Below are positions 16,315 to 22,582 of a stretch of DNA of 38,226 nucleotides, piece after piece. How positions within the stretch are numbered: the first letter of the stretch is position 1; each line of letters starts with the position of its first letter. The notes below the pieces were generated by a model that was given only the letters and a program-made list of their open reading frames with translations, made no database searches and was not told the origin of the DNA. A program made the position numbers and the translations under genes. The stretch lies in the NCBI GenBank assembly GCA_002314725.1, contig DCGV01000018.1:1-38226 (forward strand), in the 5' to 3' direction. The DNA comes from Bacteroidales bacterium UBA1769 (GTDB taxonomy: Bacteria; Bacteroidota; Bacteroidia; Bacteroidales; UBA932).

Positions 16315-17154
16315 ATGAATTATCAAGAGTTATATAAACAAATTGTCGCCAAGAAATCGTTCCTTTGTGTAGGGCTGGATCCTGATATGGCGAAACTCCC
16401 ACAACATCTATTGAGTTGTGAATATCCTATTTTTGAATTCAATAAGGCAATAATTGATGCTACTGCTCCTTATGCTGTGGCGTTTAAACCTAATTGTGCG
16501 TTTTATGAGGCGGAGGGATTGGATGGATGGAAACAGTTTATGATGACTGTGGAGTATATAAAGAAAAATTATCCAGACATACTTGTAATTGCCGATGCGA
16601 AGAGAGGTGACATTGGCAACACTGCTAAGAAGTATGCTCAATGTTTCTTTAAGTCAATGGATTGCGATGCAGTTACACTTGCTCCGTATATGGGGGCGGA
16701 TTCAATTAATCCATTCCTTGAATATGATGGTAAATGGGCGGTAGTTCTTGCATTGACATCCAACAAGTCGGCTGATGATTTTGAACAGCTGTCATCATTT
16801 GACGAGAATGATTCGGATGAGGACTTTGATGTTGAACCACTGTTTATGCGAGTAATCCGCAAGGTTATGACTTTCGGTTCTAAAGATAATATCATGTTCG
16901 TTGTCGGTGCTACCAGACCGGAGAAACTTGCTGAGATAAGAGATGTTTGTCCTGACAATTTCCTTCTTGTTCCAGGCGTGGGTGCGCAGGGTGGTACAGT
17001 AGCTGATGTCGCAAAGTATGGCCTGAATGACCATTGCGGGCTGCTTGTCAACTCTTCTCGTGGGATTATCTATGCGTCATCAGGAGAAGATTTCGCAGAA
17101 GCTGCTGCAGCAGCAGCGAAGCAACTTGCAGGGGAGATGTCTGTAGTGCTTTAA
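16315..17154 (+). CDS. pyrF: Orotidine-5'-phosphate decarboxylase
   Basis: A 279-residue TIM-barrel enzyme forming UMP from OMP, the last step of de novo pyrimidine synthesis. It belongs to the long (type 2) form: VGLDPDMAKLP at 19-29, FKPNCAFYEAEG near 57-68, and catalytic DAKRGDIGNT at 94-103 (Asp94, Lys96, Asp99). The C-terminal phosphate-binding region has VPGVGAQGG and NSSRGI. It follows the M20 gene by seven bases and so is probably cotranscribed. Its stop is one base from the 3' end of the convergent tRNA-Thr. Confidence 0.95.
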   Translation: MNYQELYKQIVAKKSFLCVGLDPDMAKLPQHLLSCEYPIFEFNKAIIDATAPYAVAFKPNCAFYEAEGLDGWKQFMMTVEYIKKNYPDILVIADAKRGDIGNTAKKYAQCFFKSMDCDAVTLAPYMGADSINPFLEYDGKWAVVLALTSNKSADDFEQLSSFDENDSDEDFDVEPLFMRVIRKVMTFGSKDNIMFVVGATRPEKLAEIRDVCPDNFLLVPGVGAQGGTVADVAKYGLNDHCGLLVNSSRGIIYASSGEDFAEAAAAAAKQLAGEMSVVL

Positions 17155-17155
17155 G

Positions 17156-17231
17156 TGGAGCCACGCACGGGACTCGAACCCGCGACCTGCTCATTACGAA
17201 TGAGCTGCTCTACCAACTGAGCTAAAGTGGC
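17156..17231 (-). tRNA. tRNA-Thr(CGT)
   Basis: A 76-base tRNA including an encoded CCA (complement of 17156-17158). The anticodon stem GCTCA/TGAGC encloses loop TTCGTAA with anticodon CGT, reading ACG threonine codons. The D-loop AGTTGGTAGA and T-arm GGGTTCGAGTCCC are normal. The acceptor GCCACTT against GCGTGGC leaves a T-C mismatch at 6:67 and a T-G pair at 7:66. Confidence 0.93.
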
Positions 17232-17250
17232 TTGTTTAATTTTGGGTTGG

Positions 17251-17258
17251 CAAAGGTA
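17251..17258 (-). promoter_or_regulatory. Candidate -7 box of tRNA-Thr
   Basis: The minus-strand TACCTTTG matches TAnnTTTG and lies 19 bases before the tRNA 5' end, just past the stop of the DUF1460 gene. No clear -33 box is seen. Confidence 0.6.
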
Positions 17259-17259
17259 A

Positions 17260-18042
17260 TTAATTTACTTGAATAATTCTTATTCCGGAAATGCTTTTTT
17301 GATTCTGAAGATAGGTACTCAGTGGCTCTGGATTTATGATTACCTTTCCAGCTTTTGATGATGCGTGGATGAATGTCAGTTTGCCCTTGTTCCAATAGGC
17401 AATGCCTACGTGACTGATATCAAGCCCAGCAACTGAAGTCATGAACATTATCAAGTCGCCATTGTGGATCTCATTGGCGATAGCTGCTACTGAATTCTTC
17501 GGTATTTCACAGTATTGGTATTGGCTGATTTTTGCCTCAATCGCCATGATTTTGGAGACATTATTCATATCATTTTTCAATTGCTGATATGAGTCAGGAT
17601 GATATGACATATAATTAATCAATTTGGTTTTTGAGATACCTCCGAGAGATTCTGTCCTATCCGTGAAAATGCTATTTTCAATCCCTTGTTGAACCCATTC
17701 AGAAGTGTAATGCAGTCTTGAACAATATCCGTCAATAATGCCATTACGATATCTTAATTTTTGGACACTAGCTTCGAAAGGGTCTCCTGAACGATCACTT
17801 AACAACGTTGCGACGCACATCTCGACGAAAAGAATACAATCTGTCTTGTCTGTGTTGATAATAAGATGTTCAGGTTCTTCTTCAAGGGTTCCTGATATAT
17901 AGGGAAGTCCTAGATTATCAAGGGCTATTTCAGTTATGATGTCACCGGAAGCAGGATTGATCTCCTTCCTTTGGTCATTCTGAGCTTTACATCCGATAGA
18001 AAGAAATAGTAATGATGACAATATGAGAAATCTACCAATCAT
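17260..18042 (-). CDS. DUF1460 (NlpC/P60-like fold) lipoprotein
   Basis: A 260-residue exported protein. A signal sequence ends in the lipobox LSIGC, giving a lipidated Cys18. The body fits DUF1460, a papain-like NlpC/P60-related fold common in Bacteroides, for which muramoyl-peptide amidase or peptidase activity has been suggested. Cys69 in KTDCILFVE and His211 in ISHVGIAYW are the expected catalytic pair. The ATG at 18042 is chosen: a TTG four codons earlier (18054) would overlap the 3' strand of the RNase P RNA P1 helix. Only nine bases separate the RNA and this start, so the gene may depend on rnpB transcription. Confidence 0.85.
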   Translation of the reverse strand: MIGRFLILSSLLFLSIGCKAQNDQRKEINPASGDIITEIALDNLGLPYISGTLEEEPEHLIINTDKTDCILFVEMCVATLLSDRSGDPFEASVQKLRYRNGIIDGYCSRLHYTSEWVQQGIENSIFTDRTESLGGISKTKLINYMSYHPDSYQQLKNDMNNVSKIMAIEAKISQYQYCEIPKNSVAAIANEIHNGDLIMFMTSVAGLDISHVGIAYWNKGKLTFIHASSKAGKVIINPEPLSTYLQNQKSISGIRIIQVN

Positions 18043-18051
18043 AATAAAAAA

Positions 18052-18370
18052 CAAGGCAAGACTATAAGCCGAGTTCTGTACCCTTGCGGGCTTCTATCAT
18101 TTATCTTGCGCAGCCTACCCCTCGGCAGCGGGCGAGCAACCCTTAATTACCGATATATTTGGCCTTGCAGCCCTCCGGCGCGTACCCAAGCCATATCGCT
18201 ATGACTTGTAGTGAGCTCTTGCCTCACTTTTTCACCCTTACCGCAAGCGGCGGTTATTTTCTGTTACGCAAACCATAAACTTACGCCCATCTGTGATTTC
18301 CACAGGGAGGTGCTCTATGCTGCCCGGACTTTCCTCTCCCTTTTGGGGAGCGATAGAATGTCTTACCTTG
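18052..18370 (-). ncRNA. rnpB: RNase P RNA (type A)
   Basis: A 319-base catalytic RNA of RNase P, which matures tRNA 5' ends. The universally conserved 5' core GAGGAAAGTCCGGGC is present on the minus strand (near 18322-18336), and the 3' core ACAGAACTCGGCTTATAG precedes the end. The ends are set by helix P1: CAAGGTAAGAC (complement of 18360-18370) pairs with GTCTTGCCTTG (complement of 18052-18062), with one G-U pair. A -7 box at 18377-18384 would start transcription at about 18370. Confidence 0.93.
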
Positions 18371-18376
18371 TAGAGG

Positions 18377-18384
18377 CAAAGGTA
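18377..18384 (-). promoter_or_regulatory. Candidate -7 box of rnpB
   Basis: The minus-strand TACCTTTG matches TAnnTTTG, six bases before the first base of helix P1. Confidence 0.65.
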
Positions 18385-18405
18385 GCAATAAACGGAAATA
18401 TTTGC

Positions 18406-18413
18406 TAACTTTG
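18406..18413 (+). promoter_or_regulatory. Candidate -7 box of the glutaminyl cyclase-recR operon
   Basis: TAACTTTG matches TAnnTTTG and ends only eight bases before the ATG at 18422, so the mRNA leader would be very short or absent. Confidence 0.55.
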
Positions 18414-18421
18414 TACCTATT

Positions 18422-19222
18422 ATGAAGTTGATTTTTCAATTAGTCATTACATCCATGATAGGGGTGTGTTCCCTCTCTTGTAATAGTTCCAGATCCGTTA
18501 CACAGACAATAACCTCTTCCAATGAGATTGTCAAATATGTTCTGAATGTTGAACAGGAATTGGATCATAGTACTGACAAATATACCCAAGGCCTCTTTTT
18601 TCATGATGGGATTCTTTATGAATCAGCTGGACAGTATGGTGAATCCGCTCTTTACAAAACTGATTTTGAAAATGGCAAGTTGCTTTCCACTGTAAAATTT
18701 CCTGATAAATATTTTCTTGAAGGGGCTTGCACTTTAAATGGCAAGATCTATATAATCACTTGGAATGAGGGAGAGTGTTTTGTATATGACATGAAAACTA
18801 TGCAGGGTGAATCAAAATTCAGATATAAGGGTGAAGGCTGGGGATTGACTACAGATGGTAAATTTCTTATTATGAGTGATGGCAGTTCCATCATTACATT
18901 CCGTGACCCTGATACATTCTCGTCAGTCCGTCAAATACCTGTAACTTATAAGGGGAAAGAGTTGAGATTTATAAATGAATTGGAATATATCGATGGTAAA
19001 ATATGGGCAAATGTCTATACAACCGATCAAATAGTAATCATCAATCCGCTCAATGGAGTGGTCGAGGGTGAGATTGATTGTACTAATCTTTTGAAAGCAG
19101 AGGAAAAAGATGACCGAACAGATGTTCTTAACGGTATTGCAATCAATGATGTGGATGGAAGCATCTATTTGACAGGTAAATATTGGCCGAAGATGTATAA
19201 AATATCTTTAATAAAGTTATGA
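18422..19222 (+). CDS. Glutaminyl-peptide cyclotransferase lipoprotein
   Basis: A 266-residue protein of the plant/bacterial glutamine cyclotransferase type (five-bladed propeller), which converts N-terminal Gln to pyroglutamate. The signal peptide ends in a lipobox with SLSCNS (Cys20), so it is an envelope lipoprotein. Family motifs: YTQGLFFHDGILYESAGQYG, a GEGWGLTTDG segment followed by SDGSSIITFRDP, NELEYIDGKIWANVY, and LNGIAIN...TGKYWP at the end. The length is typical. It overlaps the next gene by four bases (ATGA) and heads the operon ending in recR-mntP. Confidence 0.88.
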   Translation: MKLIFQLVITSMIGVCSLSCNSSRSVTQTITSSNEIVKYVLNVEQELDHSTDKYTQGLFFHDGILYESAGQYGESALYKTDFENGKLLSTVKFPDKYFLEGACTLNGKIYIITWNEGECFVYDMKTMQGESKFRYKGEGWGLTTDGKFLIMSDGSSIITFRDPDTFSSVRQIPVTYKGKELRFINELEYIDGKIWANVYTTDQIVIINPLNGVVEGEIDCTNLLKAEEKDDRTDVLNGIAINDVDGSIYLTGKYWPKMYKISLIKL

Positions 19223-20205
19223 TCGTAATTGCTGATAGTGGTGCAACAAAAGTTGATTGGAGATTGATTGATAAAAGCGGGGGAGTGACAGCGGTCTCAA
19301 CTATTGGGTTGAGCCCTATTTTTATGTCTGAGGATGAGATCTTCAATACAGTAAAGAGCCAAGTTGCGGAAAAAGTCAAAGAGGAAGTAACGGATGTATT
19401 CTTTTATGGTGCAGGGGTAGTTGGTGAAGAGATTGTTGCCAAATTGACGGGATGCTTTTCTAAATTATTCCATGGTGCGCAATTATTCGTTGAATCAGAT
19501 TTGCTTGCCGCAGCCAGAGCACTGTGTGGACATCAAAGCGGAATCGCATGTATACTGGGTACCGGCTCTAACAGCTGCTATTATGACGGTGAAACAGTAA
19601 TAAAGAATGTAAAGGCAGGTGGATTCATCCTTGGTGATGAAGCTTCGGGTGCATACTTCGGTAAAAGACTGCTTTCTGATTTTGTGAAAGGTATTCTTCC
19701 ATCTGCTGTGGAAAAGGAGCTTGTCAAGAGGTATAATCTAGATTATCCGTCTGTGGTCCAGCGCATCTATAAACAGGAACAACCAAGCAGATATCTGGCA
19801 TCTTTTGCTCCATTCATCAATGAGTTCAGAAATCATCCACACATATCAACTATGATAAAGAGTGGATTTGAAGAGTTTCTTATGAGAAATGTCGCTCAAT
19901 ATGAGTATCGTAGATTCCCAGTGAATTTCGTAGGCTCTATTGCATACAATTTTAAAGATATTCTTGAAAAATCGGTGTCCAATTGCAATATGAGAATGGG
20001 TGTAGTCATACAGAGCCCTATCGAAGGTTTGGTGAAATACCATACCGAATCCGTTGAGTGTTCATCTGTCAATTCTGTAATTGACAAGAGTATTAAGGCA
20101 ATAATGGCTGAAGCGGATATTAAAGAGTATGGTCTGGCTAAAGAGCTATTAATGAAATTCGGCTCCGTTAAGAAGGCTGTAGAGTGCTATAAATCAAATG
20201 TTTAA
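19219..20205 (+). CDS. BadF/BadG-type ATPase, N-acetylglucosamine kinase-like
   Basis: A 328-residue ASKHA-fold kinase. Phosphate-1 motif IADSGATKVDW at 4-14, phosphate-2 LGTGSNS at 113-119, and adenosine-side GGFILGDEASG at 134-144. Its size and pattern match the BadF/BadG/BcrA/BcrD family subgroup related to N-acetylglucosamine/glucosamine kinases, so a role in amino-sugar recycling is likely but the substrate is not proved. No iron-sulphur cysteines of true benzoyl-CoA reductase activators are seen. It overlaps the upstream gene by four bases and recR by eight. Confidence 0.8.
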   Translation: MIVIADSGATKVDWRLIDKSGGVTAVSTIGLSPIFMSEDEIFNTVKSQVAEKVKEEVTDVFFYGAGVVGEEIVAKLTGCFSKLFHGAQLFVESDLLAAARALCGHQSGIACILGTGSNSCYYDGETVIKNVKAGGFILGDEASGAYFGKRLLSDFVKGILPSAVEKELVKRYNLDYPSVVQRIYKQEQPSRYLASFAPFINEFRNHPHISTMIKSGFEEFLMRNVAQYEYRRFPVNFVGSIAYNFKDILEKSVSNCNMRMGVVIQSPIEGLVKYHTESVECSSVNSVIDKSIKAIMAEADIKEYGLAKELLMKFGSVKKAVECYKSNV

Positions 20206-20812
20206 ACAGAATTATTCATCGAAGTTACTGGAAGAAGCTGTTGAACAGTTGGCCACATTGCCGGGAGTAGGTCGCAAAAGCGCCTTGAGACTTGCTCTTC
20301 ATCTGCTCAAACAGCCGGTTGACAATGTCGACCATTTCGCAGATGCATTCGTAAAATTGCGTCATGAAGTGGTTTACTGTCCCGTTTGTAATATGATAAC
20401 AGATGATGGAGAGTGCCCTGTCTGTTCAGACCGTAAAAGAGATCGCTCTCTAATTTGCGTTGTGGAGAGTTTGCGTGATGTATTGAGTATTGAGAATACA
20501 GGCCAATATAATGGTCTTTATCACATACTTGGCGGAATAATTTCTCCTATGGATGGTATTGGTCCTAATGATTTGAAAATAAAAGAGTTGGTAGAGCGTG
20601 TGGATGCTGGTGGCATTAACGAAGTATTACTGGCATTAAGCACAAGTATGGAGGGTGAAACAACATCTTTCTTTATATACAAGAAACTGATGGATAAGCC
20701 GATTACAATTACTGCCATTGCTCGTGGAGTTGGATTCGGTGACGACCTTGAATATACTGACGAACTTACACTTGGACGTTCAATTGAAAACAGACAACCT
20801 TTTAAAGTATGA
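20198..20812 (+). CDS. recR: Recombination mediator RecR
   Basis: A 204-residue RecR, which with RecF/RecO loads RecA at gaps. Order: helix-hairpin-helix LPGVGRKSALRLALHLL at 21-37, a four-cysteine zinc finger (Cys61, Cys64, Cys73, Cys76), then a TOPRIM domain starting RSLICVVES and including HILGGIISPMDG at about 109-120. The length is standard. It overlaps the preceding kinase gene by eight bases and mntP by four, so expression is coupled to both. Confidence 0.95.
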   Translation: MFKQNYSSKLLEEAVEQLATLPGVGRKSALRLALHLLKQPVDNVDHFADAFVKLRHEVVYCPVCNMITDDGECPVCSDRKRDRSLICVVESLRDVLSIENTGQYNGLYHILGGIISPMDGIGPNDLKIKELVERVDAGGINEVLLALSTSMEGETTSFFIYKKLMDKPITITAIARGVGFGDDLEYTDELTLGRSIENRQPFKV

Positions 20813-21378
20813 CAATAGTTGAAATTTTTCTTCTTGCAGTTTCTCTCTGTTTCGATACTCTTGCAGTTTCCCTCGTCGGTGGGGCATGTATCCCAAATAT
20901 GAAGATGAGTCAGAGGCTCAAAATCCTTGTGAGTTTCGGTGGTGTACAAGCTCTTTTTACATTGATCGGTTGGCTACTTGGTTCTTCAGTACTAGATTAT
21001 ATTTCAAAGTTTGATCACTGGATTGCTTTCATACTGCTTCTTTATATTGGCGGAAAGATGATAAAGGAGGCGTTCAGTAAATCTGATGAGAGTGAATCAG
21101 TAGATTTGTTGAATACCGGAAAACTTCTCATCTCCTCAGTTGCAACATCAATCGATGCACTTGCAGTGGGTGTTTCATTGGCTATGGTTGATATTACGAA
21201 CGGAAGGGCATATTTTACATTTGCTGTAATAGGCCTTGTGACAGTGGCATCATCTGAAATAGGTCTTCGAGGTGGATCAAGACTTGCCTCATTCATAGGA
21301 ACAAAAGCAAATCTTCTTGGTGGAGTTATTCTAATCGGCATCGGAGCCAAGATTCTATTGGAACATATACTCTCCTGA
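20809..21378 (+). CDS. mntP: Manganese efflux pump MntP
   Basis: A 189-residue, six-helix membrane protein with the two internally repeated acidic motifs of the family: CFDTLAVSLVGG (Asp16) and ATSIDALAVGVSLA in the second half. MntP exports Mn2+ from the cytoplasm. The start overlaps recR by four bases, so there is no room for the yybP-ykoY manganese riboswitch that precedes many mntP genes. A weak AACTTT/AAAGTT hairpin follows at about 21395-21412, without a T tract. Confidence 0.9.
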   Translation: MTIVEIFLLAVSLCFDTLAVSLVGGACIPNMKMSQRLKILVSFGGVQALFTLIGWLLGSSVLDYISKFDHWIAFILLLYIGGKMIKEAFSKSDESESVDLLNTGKLLISSVATSIDALAVGVSLAMVDITNGRAYFTFAVIGLVTVASSEIGLRGGSRLASFIGTKANLLGGVILIGIGAKILLEHILS

Positions 21379-21420
21379 TATACAGATATGTTACAAACTT
21401 TTTAAGAAAGTTAATAGCTA

Positions 21421-21450
21421 TTGTTTATTAGAAAAAAAAGATTACCTTTG
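21421..21450 (+). promoter_or_regulatory. Promoter of corA
   Basis: TTG (21421-21423), 19 bases, then TACCTTTG (21443-21450). The -7 box is a full consensus match and the -33 box is partial. Transcription would start at about 21457, giving a leader of roughly 178 bases before the corA ATG. Confidence 0.65.
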
Positions 21451-21456
21451 CGGCGA

Positions 21457-21634
21457 TTTGTAAAACAATAATAGACGATGGATGATGGTTCGAGTAAATA
21501 TTGCATATTCTTGGGATTTGCGTCCATTCGTGGGCCATTATTATAACCCCCGAGCCTGCTCGTTATAACTTATCGCGTTCTGTGCGTGATCCGAATCAAA
21601 CGGAGTTATAACAATTTTAGAGCAATCAGGGATT
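21457..21634 (+). promoter_or_regulatory. Long structured corA leader, candidate riboregulator
   Basis: A stretch without a gene but rich in pairing. Early part: AATAT tgc ATATT hairpin, with GATGGATG able to pair with CGTCCATT. Late part: hairpin A pairs 21541-21546 with 21563-21568 and 21551-21554 with 21559-21562, leaving a CCCC bulge. Alternative helix B pairs GTTATAAC 21562-21569 with GTTATAAC 21605-21612, enclosing stems ATCGCG/CGTGAT (21572-21577/21585-21590) and CCG/CGG (21591-21593/21601-21603). A and B share bases 21562-21568 and exclude each other, as in a riboswitch. No known class is recognised. Confidence 0.5.
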
Positions 21635-22582
21635 ATGATCGAAATCATTTACAATAAAGAAGATAAAGCAGTTACATCAAATAGTGTTGATGTATTTTCT
21701 CAGATAGAGCGCAGTGATGTACTCTGGATTGATATGTTCAATCCGACTGGAGATGAGAAACGAACTGTTGAGGAGTTTCTTGATACCACCCTTCAAAGCC
21801 GTGCACAGGCTGAAGAGATTGAAAGTTCATCTCGTTATTATGAGGGGACTAATTCCATATTCATCAACACAGACTTTATGATTCCTGGCCCGGATGATTA
21901 TGCAATGGAGTCTGTATCATTTATCCTTGTTGGTAATACTTTCGTATCAATCCGGCAAGTCCCTTTGAGAAGTTTTACAGATATACAGAGAAGAATCCTG
22001 ACTAACAAGAAGATTTATCCTACAGGTTTCCATATTCTTATCGGAATTCTTGAGAACCGAATCGACTTGGATGCCGATATGATTGAGTTGATGTCTAAGG
22101 AGATTTCTCAATATGGTAAACGTGTGAGCTTGGGTGAAGATGTAAACGAAGACTTTCTGTTGGACATCAACCAGATGCAGGAGAATACTATGTTGGTACG
22201 CGAGAACATCGTGGATAAACAGCGTATGATTTCAAGTATCTTGAAGAGTGACAAAACTCCTGATGGAGTTGACAACCGTCTGAATGTTTTGCTGAAAGAC
22301 ATCTCTTCACTTATCAATCATACAAACTTCAGCTTTGAACGTCTTGAATATCTCCAAAATACTGTTTTAGGTCTAATCAACTTGGATCAGAACAAAATTA
22401 TGAAGATTTTTACGGTAGTATCCCTATTACTGATGCCACCTACATTGATTGCCAGTTTCTATGGTATGAATGTAAAATTGCCGCTTATCGGTGGCAATTG
22501 GGATGTACTAGTGGTAATAGGCGTGATGGTAGTTACAGTTCTGGCCACAATCCTAATTTTCAGAAGAAGAAGGATGATGTAG
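21635..22582 (+). CDS. corA: CorA-family magnesium/cobalt transporter
   Basis: A 315-residue divalent-cation channel. A cytoplasmic N-terminal domain with long helices (1-255) is followed by two C-terminal transmembrane helices (about 256-275 and 290-309), separated by the signature YGMN (276-279), and a basic tail RRRR. It imports Mg2+ (possibly Co2+/Ni2+) as a homopentamer. It is preceded by a long structured leader that may regulate it. The 3' end overlaps the convergent uvrA by 30 bases and no terminator separates them. Confidence 0.94.
   Translation: MIEIIYNKEDKAVTSNSVDVFSQIERSDVLWIDMFNPTGDEKRTVEEFLDTTLQSRAQAEEIESSSRYYEGTNSIFINTDFMIPGPDDYAMESVSFILVGNTFVSIRQVPLRSFTDIQRRILTNKKIYPTGFHILIGILENRIDLDADMIELMSKEISQYGKRVSLGEDVNEDFLLDINQMQENTMLVRENIVDKQRMISSILKSDKTPDGVDNRLNVLLKDISSLINHTNFSFERLEYLQNTVLGLINLDQNKIMKIFTVVSLLLMPPTLIASFYGMNVKLPLIGGNWDVLVVIGVMVVTVLATILIFRRRRMM

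Noticed and set aside
16638..17051. A 137-codon open frame antisense to pyrF
   Set aside because: It lies wholly opposite a well-conserved enzyme gene, has low-complexity Ser/Thr-rich translation, and no promoter or start context of its own.
20750..20812. yybP-ykoY manganese riboswitch before mntP
   Set aside because: mntP overlaps recR by four bases and the upstream bases are recR coding sequence, so no leader exists.
20521..20949. A 142-codon antisense frame across the recR/mntP junction
   Set aside because: Both sense genes are certain from motifs. The antisense translation resembles no family and is a by-product of codon bias.
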